A stretch of 45,333 bases of DNA from Mariniphaga sp. (lineage in GTDB: Bacteria; Bacteroidota; Bacteroidia; Bacteroidales; Prolixibacteraceae), in the NCBI GenBank assembly GCA_019429205.1, contig JAHYIT010000028.1:1-45333 (forward strand). The letters run 5' to 3'. The notes under the pieces were generated by a model. That model was given only the letters and a program-made list of their open reading frames with translations, searched no databases and was not told the DNA's origin. Below, in pieces: positions 1-8,218 of this stretch (positions within the stretch are counted from its first letter, which is position 1; each line of letters starts with the position of its first letter). Made by a program: the position numbers and the translations under genes.

Positions 1-1
1 G

Positions 2-157
2 GCTGAATATGAGGGTGTATGTTCTCAAAGCAACAAAAAATCAATCAATCAAAAAATTGGTAGATTAGTCAGAGTACATTGGGATTTGAAGAACCTAAAA
101 CGTGAGCCACATCCTAAAAGCAATTTAATTAAATCTTATAGGAAACATTCAAATTAA
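2..157 (+). CDS. C-terminal end of an unknown protein (cut by window edge)
   Basis: An open frame enters from the left edge and runs 51 codons to a TAA. The end is basic and rich in Lys, Arg, His and Asn (for example RVHWDLKNLKREPHPKS). I do not recognise the family. No start is visible because the gene begins outside the window. It points the same way as the FISUMP gene 53 bases downstream. The short length means it could be a chance open frame, but the composition is protein-like and AT-rich like its neighbour. Confidence 0.4.
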   Translation, partial: AEYEGVCSQSNKKSINQKIGRLVRVHWDLKNLKREPHPKSNLIKSYRKHSN

Positions 158-210
158 GGTAATAGAAATTTTAAGGCTCAAATGAATCATTTTTATAATC
201 CAAAACTCAA

Positions 211-900
211 ATGAAAAATCAAAATTTAGTTTATCTATTGATTGTATTAGGAACTCTATTAGTAACTGAACATAGTTGTAAAGAGAAATTTGATGATAAC
301 GAACCGAATAAACTAACTGATATTGATGGCAATGTGTATAATACTGTAACTATTGGTTCTCAAATCTGGATGGTTGAGAATTTAAAAGTTACTAAATTCA
401 ATGATGGTACTGTTATACCTTATGTGACAAATCAATTAGAATGGTCAGATCTTACATCTTCAGGATATTGTTTTTATGATAATAACCTTTCAAATAAAAA
501 CATTTATGGAGCTTTATATAATGGCTATGCAGTAAGTACTGGAAAACTATGTCCGACAGGGTGGCACGTACCAACAAATAAAGAATGGATAATACTAACG
601 GATTATTTGGGGGGCGAAAATATAGCTGGGGGTAAACTTAAAGAGATTGGAACAATACATTGGAGTAGCCCTAATGAAGGTGCAACAAATGAAACTGGTT
701 ATACAGCCTTGCCGGGAGGCTATCGTAGTACCAGTAATATTAATTTTCGTCAAATAAAAACAGATGGTTTTTGGTGGAGTTCTACAAATTTCGGATATAA
801 CGGTGCATATTATCGACAGATGCGTTCATCGTTCAAATATGTCTTTGGCGAAGGCAGTGGCAAGGCGGCAGGTTTTTCGGTTCGTTGTATTAAAGATTAA
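211..900 (+). CDS. FISUMP-domain (Fib_succ_major) exported protein
   Basis: The 229-residue product begins with a hydrophobic signal segment (about residues 7-18) followed by Cys at 23, so it is probably exported and possibly a lipoprotein, although the lipobox (EHSC) is weak. From about residue 38 to the end it shows the Fibrobacter succinogenes major paralogous domain: DIDGNVYNTVTIGSQIWM, a CPTGWHVP segment, the LPGGYR motif, FWWSS, and a closing FSVRCIKD. The domain is common in secreted Bacteroidota proteins and its molecular function is unsettled. The gene is visibly more AT-rich than the genes further right. ATG start at 211; no Shine-Dalgarno site is evident. Confidence 0.85.
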   Translation: MKNQNLVYLLIVLGTLLVTEHSCKEKFDDNEPNKLTDIDGNVYNTVTIGSQIWMVENLKVTKFNDGTVIPYVTNQLEWSDLTSSGYCFYDNNLSNKNIYGALYNGYAVSTGKLCPTGWHVPTNKEWIILTDYLGGENIAGGKLKEIGTIHWSSPNEGATNETGYTALPGGYRSTSNINFRQIKTDGFWWSSTNFGYNGAYYRQMRSSFKYVFGEGSGKAAGFSVRCIKD

Positions 901-1209
901 TATATCCCTGAAAATTAGTGGTATCATTTCAATTTGAGATATAAATTTTCTGTATTAATATAATCCTAACGTAACGTTATTTCCTGTAGTATTTTGAACT
1001 TAAGCTGTCGCTGATTTGTAATCCGGGTCGAAAAATAATTCACCTCAACATTTTTTTTTGTCCTTTCTAAGCAATTAAATTACTTCCGAAATTAATACAT
1101 CCGCCAACTGTAGAACCCCGGGTTCGGTAAAAACCAATGGCAAAGAACCTCCAAGATGTTTTTGAAGGTATCACATTTTGCGATACCATAATTTCAACTC
1201 TGCTGAGTT
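901..1209. other. intergenic stretch without a clear gene
   Basis: About 310 bases lie between two converging genes. The stretch is AT-rich and holds an imperfect inverted repeat near its right end (listed separately). On the minus strand a 42-codon frame starts inside that repeat (ATG complement at 1186-1188, reading MVSQNVIPSKTSWRFF) and ends near 1061. It resembles no family I know and could be the remnant of a small gene. I see no tRNA, no CRISPR and no strong terminator here. Confidence 0.4.
1167..1187. repeat. imperfect inverted repeat (8-bp arms)
   Basis: GGTATCAC (1167-1174) and GCGATACC (1180-1187) are inverted with one mismatch around a 5-base loop. The sequence is not followed by a T-tract on either strand, so it is a poor intrinsic terminator. 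It could be an operator or the end of a small mobile element; neither is shown. Confidence 0.5.
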
Positions 1210-1494
1210 TTACACACCCTTTGTTTTAATATATTTATAACCTGCGTCTATTTTAATGGCAATCCTATCAGCTATCTCCTTGTTTTTTGATGAGTTTTGT
1301 AAATCTGAAACAACACTCTCTAAACAATCCAAATCCCAACTATAAAAACCAACTTTTCTTTTTCCAGTCAAATTAGCAATTCGACTGTCCAGTCCAAAAG
1401 ATTCAGCCATTTGCCACGTATTTTCTTGTAATAATTCCAATTCGTCAATCTCAAATTTAATGTGTGCTTTTATGTCATTTTTTCCAGGTTTCAT
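1210..1494 (-). CDS. small hypothetical protein
   Basis: This 94-residue soluble protein has no signal peptide or membrane segment. It is charged, with a helical-looking acidic stretch near residues 13-25 (KFEIDELELLQ), a central GKRKVGFYSWDLDCLESV segment and a basic tail (YKYIKTKGV). I do not recognise it. It lies 64 bases downstream of comM on the same strand and could be co-transcribed. ATG start at 1494; no better start is visible. Confidence 0.55.
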   Translation of the reverse strand: MKPGKNDIKAHIKFEIDELELLQENTWQMAESFGLDSRIANLTGKRKVGFYSWDLDCLESVVSDLQNSSKNKEIADRIAIKIDAGYKYIKTKGV

Positions 1495-1558
1495 ATCTAT
1501 ATTGTTATTTTTAAAATTAATCTATTTTGCTAACTGCGACTGTTCACTGCCAACTTCC

Positions 1559-3097
1559 TCACCCTCCCCAGTTATCCCGGTCCAGGCTCCGGTAATGAAT
1601 GGCTTCCGAAAGGTGGTGGGCCAGCACGTGTTCTTCGTTTTCCAAATCGGCAATGGTACGGGCTACTTTCAGAATACGGTCGTAGGCGCGGGCTGAGAGG
1701 CCAAGTTTATCCATGGCATTTTTGATGAGTTCGTTGCCGGCCTCGTCTAATTGCACGTAGTTGCGTATGAGTTTGGAACTCATTTGCGCGTTGGAATAAA
1801 CGCCTTTGTGCTCTGCAAACCGTTCTTCCTGAATTTTCCGGGCAACAATCACCCGTTTGCGCACGGTTTCACTGTTTTCCGAAGATTCCATTTCAGCCAG
1901 TTTTTTAAACGGCACCGGCACCACTTCCAGGTGAATGTCGATGCGGTCGAGCAGCGGACCGGAGATTTTGTTCAGGTACTTTTGCACCACGCCCGGTGCG
2001 CAAACACAATCTTTGGTGGGGTGGTTGTAATACCCGCACGGACAAGGGTTCATGGAGGCAACCAGCATAAAACTGCTGGGGTATTCCACCGAAAATTTGG
2101 CCCGCGAAATGGTGATGTTACGATCTTCCAGCGGCTGCCGCATTACTTCCAAAACGGTACGTTTGAATTCGGGCAGTTCGTCGAGAAACAAAACGCCGTT
2201 GTGTGCTAACGAAATTTCTCCTGGCTGGGGGTAATTTCCACCGCCCACCAGGGCCACGTCCGAAATGGTGTGATGCGGGCTGCGGAAAGGACGCTGGGTC
2301 ATCAGCGAGGTATCTTTTCCGATTTTCCCTGCAACCGAATGGATTTTAGTGGTCTCCAGTGCTTCTTTCAAAGTAAAAGGTGGTAATACCGTTGGAATTC
2401 GTTTGGCCAGCATGGTTTTTCCCGACCCGGGCGGACCAATGAGAATGATGTTGTGCCCGCCGGATGCAGCAATTTCCAACGCCCGTTTTACATTTTCCTG
2501 TCCTTTTACGTCGGAAAAGTCCAGCGGATTATTATTGATTTGTGCGTAAAACTCGGCGCGGGTATCCACAATAACCTGCTCCATATTTTCCTCTCCGTTC
2601 AGGAAATCGGTTACTTCGCGCAGGTTTTCGGCGCCGTAAACTTTTAGTTTGTCCACCACGGCAGCCTCGCGGGCATTTTGTTTTGGAAGGATAAATCCGT
2701 CAAAACCTTCTTTGCGGGCATTGATTGCAATAGGCAGAACGCCTTTAATGGGTTGCAGCGAACCGTCGAGCGACAGTTCGCCCATGAGCACATATTTTCC
2801 CAGTTTGTCGGCATTAATTTGGTTGGAAGCCGCCAGTACGGCAGCAGCCAGCGGCAGGTCGTATGCCGAACCTTCTTTGCGGATATCTGCAGGCGCCATG
2901 TTGATAATGATTTTGTAGCGGGGCCAGCCAAAGCCGTTCAGGCGCAAGGCCGATTCAATGCGCTGCTGACTCTCTTTCACTGCGCTGTCGGGCAGGCCAA
3001 CCAGTAAAAACTTGATGCCCTGGGTTACGTCAACTTCAATGGTAATGGTTGTGGCGTTAATCCCGAAAACTGCGCTGCCGTATGCTTTTACCAACAT
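1559..3097 (-). CDS. comM: ComM/YifB family Mg-chelatase-like AAA+ ATPase
   Basis: The 512-residue protein has the full ComM architecture and usual length. An N-terminal Lon-like ChlI fold (about 1-170) contains VGLPDSAVKESQQRI. The AAA+ module follows, with Walker A GPPGSGKT at 221-228 and Walker B GVLFLDEL at 301-308. A Cys cluster (352, 354, 364, 366) is typical of YifB proteins, and a C-terminal helical lid ends the chain. In naturally competent bacteria ComM is a hexameric helicase that extends branch migration during recombination of incoming DNA. It is widespread in Bacteroidota, including species not known to be competent, so competence should not be inferred from it. ATG start at 3097. 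Confidence 0.95.
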   Translation of the reverse strand: MLVKAYGSAVFGINATTITIEVDVTQGIKFLLVGLPDSAVKESQQRIESALRLNGFGWPRYKIIINMAPADIRKEGSAYDLPLAAAVLAASNQINADKLGKYVLMGELSLDGSLQPIKGVLPIAINARKEGFDGFILPKQNAREAAVVDKLKVYGAENLREVTDFLNGEENMEQVIVDTRAEFYAQINNNPLDFSDVKGQENVKRALEIAASGGHNIILIGPPGSGKTMLAKRIPTVLPPFTLKEALETTKIHSVAGKIGKDTSLMTQRPFRSPHHTISDVALVGGGNYPQPGEISLAHNGVLFLDELPEFKRTVLEVMRQPLEDRNITISRAKFSVEYPSSFMLVASMNPCPCGYYNHPTKDCVCAPGVVQKYLNKISGPLLDRIDIHLEVVPVPFKKLAEMESSENSETVRKRVIVARKIQEERFAEHKGVYSNAQMSSKLIRNYVQLDEAGNELIKNAMDKLGLSARAYDRILKVARTIADLENEEHVLAHHLSEAIHYRSLDRDNWGG

Positions 3098-3150
3098 GAG
3101 AATGGGTTTTGGTTCAATTTAATTTTATAAAACAGGATAAATGTAAAAAA

Positions 3151-3678
3151 TTACCCCGGTTTATAAAAATAAACTTCAAACTCAGCCTCCGAAATTTCAT
3201 TCACCCAATGGTCAATCTCCATACTTGAAGCTTTGTCGATTAGCGGTGCAGGCAGAAAAGGAGCCAGGAGCTTGTAAATTTTTCCTGCCGGAAGTTGTTT
3301 TAAATCAGCCATAACCTGGTTCACGGGATGTTCTCCGGCTGCCAGCATTTCGCGGGCATCCATTTCTTTGTGTATCGTTTTTTCGCCCATCCACCAGGGC
3401 TTCAATGTATTGTAGCCACTGCCCCCGGTTTCTCCAAGTAAATCCTGGCCAACCTCTTTACGCAGGCGGTTGATGAGGTCTTCCACTTTTACGTTGCCAA
3501 TGGCTGCGGCCTGCTGCAGTGTGGCAATTTTAGCCACCGTTTTGCGTAAAACAGGATTTTTTAATTTGCTGAATGCAGGCACATAGTCGATGAGTACATC
3601 TTCGAGCTGCGGCCAGGTTTCAATTAGCTGCAACACTTTGGTTTTGGGTGATATGATGATATTATCCTTGTTTTCCAT
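3151..3678 (-). CDS. DUF1858 + DUF2249 protein
   Basis: I start the gene at the ATG at 3678 (MENKDNIIISPKTKVLQLI), not at an in-frame ATG further upstream, because the DUF1858 domain begins right there (about residues 6-67: SPKTKVLQLIETWPQLEDVL) and the longer version would lie deep inside the preceding gene. A second domain of the DUF2249 type covers about 100-170 (MDAREMLAAGEHPVNQVM to the end). Such small redox or signalling domains recur beside hemerythrin/DUF438 proteins and nitrogen-oxide genes in Bacteroidota. The start overlaps the end of the DUF438 gene by 17 bases, so the two are co-translated. The biochemical function is unknown. Confidence 0.8.
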   Translation of the reverse strand: MENKDNIIISPKTKVLQLIETWPQLEDVLIDYVPAFSKLKNPVLRKTVAKIATLQQAAAIGNVKVEDLINRLRKEVGQDLLGETGGSGYNTLKPWWMGEKTIHKEMDAREMLAAGEHPVNQVMADLKQLPAGKIYKLLAPFLPAPLIDKASSMEIDHWVNEISEAEFEVYFYKPG

Positions 3679-4912
3679 AATTGCTATTGTATGATAAAAT
3701 ACGTTGTTCTCCTTCAAGTGCCCGGTATTCGGTAAGGTTTTGCGACACTTCGAGTGTGCCAAGGTATTCCCCTTTTTCATTGCGCAGGGCAAAATATTCG
3801 ATGTGAATGAATTTTCCGCCCAGGTTTATCCAGAATGGCGCCCGGTCCTGCTTTCCGCTTTTAAAATCTTCCAGAATTTTATCCACGATATGCGCGCTGG
3901 CCGGCGGGTGGCAGTGCCTCACATCGCGGTTGAGGATAGCCCGGTTGCGCTGAAAAATGCGCTCGGTTCCCTGTGTAAAATATTTTACTTTGTCGTTGCG
4001 GTCAACAAATGTCATGTCCACCGGCACTGTGTTCAGAATGGCCAGCAGTTCTTCTGCGGTAAATCCACCTGATGGGAGCTGGATGTTTCCGCCCTCTTTT
4101 TGTGCCTCGTTAATGGTTTCTTCTTCCATGCCTACCGGTGTCCATTCGGTTGGCGGATCATAAAGGCAGAAACCAATTTCCATCGATTGTTTGCGAATCT
4201 GGTACCAGTCGCCGTCGGAAAGTGAATCCATGGCCATGGGGAAAAGGATTTCCTCTTCTTTTACGGTCATTTCGGCAACCCCTCTGGCAGCCGGAATCAG
4301 CACAATTTCTGCCGAAGCGATTAAATCATCTTTCGTGAGGTCAGGAGTATGCAGAATTTCGATACTTCCTTTGAGCAGTTCCCTTATTTCGTCGTGTTTT
4401 CCCCACATTACTTTGGGGGGACCGGTAATTCCGATTTTTTCGAGATAGGGGAAAAGCAGGTACTCTTTCCGCTGGTAATGCTTGTCCACATCCACCAGTT
4501 GGTTAAAACCGGCTTTTAGTTGAAGAACAGTGTCTTCAACGTATTCTTCTTTTACATATTCCAGTGCGTTTAGTGTGGAAAGCACATTTCCGGCCACCCG
4601 TTTCAGTGCCTTGTTTTCTTCCAGCATCACATCTGCCGGATGCCCCTTGGGAATGGTTTTGGCCGCCGACAGGTCAACCCGGCCTTCCAACACTGCAGAG
4701 TGGGCGTCACAAAGTTTGAGGACTTCTTCCTCGGGCAATCCTTCGGAAATGAGTTCCTGTTCCACCTCTACCACTTCGCCGTAGGGAATATTGCTCAGGC
4801 TAACCAGCAACTCCTGCCGTACATCATCTTCCGATTCACCCTCATGTAATTTCAAAATGAGTTCCTTCAGCTTTGCTTTTCTGAATTTCGAATTGTCAAT
4901 ATGTTCACTCAT
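3662..4912 (-). CDS. DUF438 / hemerythrin / PAS domain protein
   Basis: Three domains can be read in the 416 residues. DUF438 covers about 10-80. A hemerythrin-like HHE region covers about 90-235, with candidate di-iron ligands such as His91, His145, His173 and the EEE at 219-221 (VKEEEILFP). A PAS domain covers about 290-400, with the family motif RDVRHCHPP. There is no membrane segment, so it is cytoplasmic. Proteins of this layout are thought to sense or buffer oxygen or nitric oxide, but direct biochemistry is scarce. It is the first gene of a two-gene unit with the DUF1858 partner, and its promoter region carries a perfect palindrome (listed separately). Confidence 0.88.
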   Translation of the reverse strand: MSEHIDNSKFRKAKLKELILKLHEGESEDDVRQELLVSLSNIPYGEVVEVEQELISEGLPEEEVLKLCDAHSAVLEGRVDLSAAKTIPKGHPADVMLEENKALKRVAGNVLSTLNALEYVKEEYVEDTVLQLKAGFNQLVDVDKHYQRKEYLLFPYLEKIGITGPPKVMWGKHDEIRELLKGSIEILHTPDLTKDDLIASAEIVLIPAARGVAEMTVKEEEILFPMAMDSLSDGDWYQIRKQSMEIGFCLYDPPTEWTPVGMEEETINEAQKEGGNIQLPSGGFTAEELLAILNTVPVDMTFVDRNDKVKYFTQGTERIFQRNRAILNRDVRHCHPPASAHIVDKILEDFKSGKQDRAPFWINLGGKFIHIEYFALRNEKGEYLGTLEVSQNLTEYRALEGEQRILSYNSNYGKQG

Positions 4913-4954
4913 AAAATGGTATTAAAAAAGTTTAAATACGTTGTAAGAATTATA

Positions 4955-4992
4955 CAAAATTAATAATTAAAGACAAATTTATCCTGATAAAT
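4955..4992 (-). promoter_or_regulatory. promoter and palindromic operator for the DUF438 gene
   Basis: On the minus strand there are two TAnnTTTG boxes, TAAATTTG (complement of 4974-4981) and TAATTTTG (complement of 4955-4962), 63 and 43 bases before the ATG. A perfect 7-bp inverted repeat with a 2-base spacer, ATTTATCCTGATAAAT (4977-4992), overlaps the first box. A regulator bound there would compete with polymerase. No good -33 TTTG lies 19-21 bases upstream of either box. Confidence 0.5.
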
Positions 4993-5103
4993 ATCTTAAA
5001 GATTGGTGTTTGATTACAGCGGCTCTGCAGAATATTATTATCAATTAAAAACTAAAGTCAGTTAAAAGATAAATAGTCATTTTTATTTCATTGTTAAAAT
5101 CAG

Positions 5104-5111
5104 TAATTTTG
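5104..5111 (+). promoter_or_regulatory. -7 box for the antitoxin/toxin pair
   Basis: TAATTTTG matches the Bacteroidota TAnnTTTG consensus and sits 21 bases before the antitoxin ATG. I see no -33 TTTG at the right spacing. Confidence 0.45.
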
Positions 5112-5132
5112 ATTCAATTAATTATTTAAGAA

Positions 5133-5366
5133 ATGGAAAACAGTTCAATTCAAATAACGCTTTCGTACAATCAAATTCTTAGTTTAGTAAATCAGTTACC
5201 TGAAAAATACAAGGCAAAACTTAGCAGAGAACTGGCAAAAGAAGCAAAAGAACAAAGGTTGTCTAAACTGCTTGAATCTTTTCGAACTGACGAAATAAGC
5301 CAGGAAGAAATTGATGCAGAAGTTGAGGCTGTAAGAGCTGAATTATATGCGCAAGAACAACATTAG
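5133..5366 (+). CDS. probable antitoxin of a PIN-domain toxin pair
   Basis: This 77-residue protein is small, charged and predicted helical, with an acidic C-terminal half (EEIDAEVEAVRAELYAQEQ). An N-terminal stretch (SIQITLSYNQILSLVNQL) could form the dimer or DNA-binding part. No named antitoxin domain is clear from sequence alone. The call rests on context: it comes first and overlaps the next gene, a PIN-family toxin, by 20 bases, a common arrangement for toxin-antitoxin operons. Such antitoxins usually bind the toxin and repress their own promoter. Confidence 0.7.
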   Translation: MENSSIQITLSYNQILSLVNQLPEKYKAKLSRELAKEAKEQRLSKLLESFRTDEISQEEIDAEVEAVRAELYAQEQH

Positions 5367-5772
5367 AATAATCATTGATACCAATCTTTTTGTTAGTTTT
5401 TTGATAGGCAAAAAGCTTATGGGACTTAAGAGTTTGCTTACAGATTCGAAAGTTGAGTTAATTTTTGCCGAACAGAATATTAAAGAATTAATTCTTGTTA
5501 CTTCGCGTCATAAATTTAGAAAATACTTTCCGTCAAATGATGTTAAAGATTTAGTGGAATTTATCAGAATCATCGGGAAAGTTTATAAAATTGAAAAAGT
5601 TCAGAATGTCTGTCGTGATCCAAAGGATGATTTTCTCCTGGCCCTCGCAAAAAGGAGTAACGCAGATTATTTAATTACAGGCGATAATGATTTGTTAGAC
5701 ATAAAGATTTATCGAAAAACCAAAATCATTACAATAACCAATTTTGAGAAAATAATTGGAACTGCATTTTAA
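5347..5772 (+). CDS. PIN-domain toxin (PilT-like, TIGR00305 type)
   Basis: The 141-residue protein matches the PIN ribonuclease fold. It has an IIIDTNLFVS start with Asp11, a conserved acidic Glu47 (NIKELI), the CRDPKDD motif (Asp91, Asp94, Asp95) and a final TGDNDLL with Asp113 and Asp115. These acidic residues would bind the Mg/Mn ions used to cut RNA. All catalytic positions are present, so it should be active. It overlaps the antitoxin by 20 bases in a different frame. Both genes are AT-rich compared with the nearby nor genes, as expected for a mobile accessory pair. Confidence 0.85.
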   Translation: MRKNNIRIIIDTNLFVSFLIGKKLMGLKSLLTDSKVELIFAEQNIKELILVTSRHKFRKYFPSNDVKDLVEFIRIIGKVYKIEKVQNVCRDPKDDFLLALAKRSNADYLITGDNDLLDIKIYRKTKIITITNFEKIIGTAF

Positions 5773-5897
5773 CAATAAAAGGTCTTCTCATATTTCTATT
5801 TTTATTCGGGAAAATCAATTGAAATTTTTAATGAATTGAACTGAGAGGAGCCGTGTAAGCTTTTAACCATGTTTTGTCAAAGAACAGTTAAAAGAGC

Positions 5898-5925
5898 CAG
5901 ACCTGGATATTTTTTTCCAGGTCTG
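5898..5925. terminator. hairpin between converging toxin and norB genes
   Basis: CAGACCTGG (5898-5906) and CCAGGTCTG (5917-5925) form a perfect 9-bp stem with a 10-base loop that contains the T-run. It sits between two converging genes, so it can serve both directions. No long T-tract follows the stem, so classical intrinsic termination is uncertain. Confidence 0.6.
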
Positions 5926-5937
5926 ATCTCAAATGAA

Positions 5938-8193
5938 TTATTTATTTAATTTTTTCTCCTTTTCAATACTCCAGCCGAATTTCAGTCCGAAAACGAACCA
6001 AACCAAGGCAACGGTTCCCAGTGCAAAAGTAGTATCGCCAATTACCCTCATCCATTTGAGGGTGGTAATGTGCGGTTGTTGAAGGAATTCAGCAGAACGG
6101 GCATACCACAATCCTTCCTGAACGCTGGCAAAAGTTTGGGCTAACCCAATTGGCAATACGCTGATAAGTACCATTGCTGCCAACCCGATGTTAATTGCCC
6201 AGAAAGCAAATTTCAGCCACTTTTCTTTCCATACTGAAATGGAATCCATGTCGCGCAGAACAAAAAGCATAAGCCCGATACCCAACATCCCGTAAACGCC
6301 GAACAGTGCTGTGTGCCCGTGAACCGGTGTTGTGTTCAGGCCCTGCATGTAATAAAGAGCGATAGGCGGATTAATAAGGAATCCGAAAATTCCGGCACCC
6401 ACCAGGTTCCAAAAAGCAACGGCAATAAAACTGTAAATCGGCCATTTATAAGCTTTTATCCAGGTTGAGCTGCGGTAAATTTTCATATTGTCCCAGGCTT
6501 CGTAACCCATAAGCACCAGAGGAACCACTTCGAGCGCACTGAATGATGCACCTAATGCCATTACGGCAGTAGGTGTTCCGGTAAAATAGAGGTGATGAAA
6601 TGTTCCCAAAATCCCGCCGGAAAGGAAAATAATGGTGGTAAACAACACAGCCAGCGTTGCCGTGGTAACTCTTACAAGCTGCATTCTTACAAAAAGAAAT
6701 GCCATAACTACCACAGCAAAAACTTCGAAAAAACCTTCCACCCAGAGGTGAACCACCCACCAGCGCCAGTATTCGGCTATGGCCAGATTGGTTTGACGGC
6801 CCCACATTAGGCCGGCGCCATAAAACAACGCAATTGCGGCAGAAGCAATAAGAAAAAGTATGAGCAGATGCCGGCTTTCATTCTTTTGTTTCAGAGCAGG
6901 CCAGATGGCACGGCCCATCAGGAACAGCCAGATAAACAGACCTGCAAAAAGGAAAATTTGCCAGAAACGTCCCAATTCAACATATTCGTAACCCTGGTGG
7001 CCAAACCAGAAATTCTGAACAAGCCCCAACTTTTGCATAACCCCCATCCATTGCCCGGCCAAAGAACCAAGCACAATTACCAGCAGGGCGCCAAATAAAA
7101 CATCAACACCCAGTTTTTGAAATTTGGGTTCAATACCTGAAATGGCCGGTGCGTAATAAAGTCCGGTGGCCAGCCACGATGTGGCAATCCAGAAAATGGC
7201 AATTTGCACGTGCCAGGTTCGCGAAATGGAGTAGGGGAGCCAGTCAGCCAGCGGAATACCATAAAATCCCTGGCCTTCAACACCGTAATGGGCGGTAATT
7301 ACACCCATTACTACCTGAACCAGAATGAGCAGGGTTACCACCCAGAAATATTTTAAAGTCGCTTTTTGCGAAGGTGTTTGCGCGCTGTTTTTCAAAGGAT
7401 GCGATGTTGGCGGTTTTAATTCCTCCTCTTCCTTTCTGGAAGCATAATACCAAACCATTAAACCGATACCAGCCAGAAGAATTATTACACTGAATCCTGT
7501 CCAGAGAATCATGGCTCCGGTGGGCGTGTTTCCAATCAGTTCATCGGCAGGCCAGTTGTTGGTGTAGGTAATGTCCTTTCCCGGCCTTTCGGTAATACAT
7601 GCCCACGAGGCCCAAAAGAAAAAAGCATTTAATAGTCTGACTCTTTCGGGGTCTTTTAAAGAATTTTCAGGGACACTGTAAGCATCTCGGAGAGGTGCAA
7701 GTTCTGGGTCGTCAGTAAAAAGGCCGCCATAATGGGTGCTGTTGTTTGCAATAGCATCGGCCCTTAAAGATGAAATTGTAATGGTTTTCGATTGGGGGTC
7801 GAAAGTGTTAGTGCGCATATCGCGCTGAAGTATAAACCGTAATGAAGCCTGCTGCTCTCCGGTAAGTTCATCGTAAACTTTTCCGTGGGTATTCTCAGCA
7901 AGCCGGTTTAGCATATAAACAGCCTCGCGATGGAGCCAGTCGGCTGTCCAATCCGGAGCCTGGTATGCACCATGTCCCCATACAGTTCCCAACTGATGCC
8001 CGCCAAGCGATTGCCAGACATTTTGTCCATCTTTAATGTCTTGCCCTGTAAATAGTGTTTGTCCGTTTTCGGCAACAACTTTTTCGGGAACTGGCGGCGC
8101 TTCCCGGTAAATTTCTCTCCCGTAATAAAGTAAAACTCCAAAAGAAATAACCATTACGGCGATAAACCCTAACCACAATTTTTTAGTTTTCAT
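5938..8193 (-). CDS. norB: quinol-dependent nitric oxide reductase (qNOR)
   Basis: The 751-residue membrane protein is the single-subunit NO reductase, which reduces two NO to N2O with electrons from menaquinol. The N-terminal part (one membrane helix, then a periplasmic region, about 1-220) carries the qNOR signature VWGHGAYQAPDWTADWLHRE. The catalytic part is a heme-copper-oxidase-like helix bundle with RTWHVQIAIFWIATSWL, the VHLWVEGFFEVFA helix with the non-heme-iron His and catalytic Glu, the FHHLYFTGTP His pair, a second Glu in ALEVVPLVLMGYEAW, and VHGHTALFGVYG. Length and motifs are complete. It is 25 bases downstream of ric and shares its transcript. The role is NO detoxification or a step of denitrification; no NosZ is seen here. 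Confidence 0.95.
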   Translation of the reverse strand: MKTKKLWLGFIAVMVISFGVLLYYGREIYREAPPVPEKVVAENGQTLFTGQDIKDGQNVWQSLGGHQLGTVWGHGAYQAPDWTADWLHREAVYMLNRLAENTHGKVYDELTGEQQASLRFILQRDMRTNTFDPQSKTITISSLRADAIANNSTHYGGLFTDDPELAPLRDAYSVPENSLKDPERVRLLNAFFFWASWACITERPGKDITYTNNWPADELIGNTPTGAMILWTGFSVIILLAGIGLMVWYYASRKEEEELKPPTSHPLKNSAQTPSQKATLKYFWVVTLLILVQVVMGVITAHYGVEGQGFYGIPLADWLPYSISRTWHVQIAIFWIATSWLATGLYYAPAISGIEPKFQKLGVDVLFGALLVIVLGSLAGQWMGVMQKLGLVQNFWFGHQGYEYVELGRFWQIFLFAGLFIWLFLMGRAIWPALKQKNESRHLLILFLIASAAIALFYGAGLMWGRQTNLAIAEYWRWWVVHLWVEGFFEVFAVVVMAFLFVRMQLVRVTTATLAVLFTTIIFLSGGILGTFHHLYFTGTPTAVMALGASFSALEVVPLVLMGYEAWDNMKIYRSSTWIKAYKWPIYSFIAVAFWNLVGAGIFGFLINPPIALYYMQGLNTTPVHGHTALFGVYGMLGIGLMLFVLRDMDSISVWKEKWLKFAFWAINIGLAAMVLISVLPIGLAQTFASVQEGLWYARSAEFLQQPHITTLKWMRVIGDTTFALGTVALVWFVFGLKFGWSIEKEKKLNK

Positions 8194-8218
8194 AAATATT
8201 TATTTTAAAGATTACTGC

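Noticed and set aside
1751-2209. 152-codon + strand frame inside comM
   Set aside because: It is antisense to the well-conserved comM gene and rich in His/Phe/Arg as expected for a shadow frame; no domain is visible.
6446-6805. 119-codon frame inside norB
   Set aside because: It is a frame-shifted shadow of qNOR, whose own frame carries all catalytic motifs.
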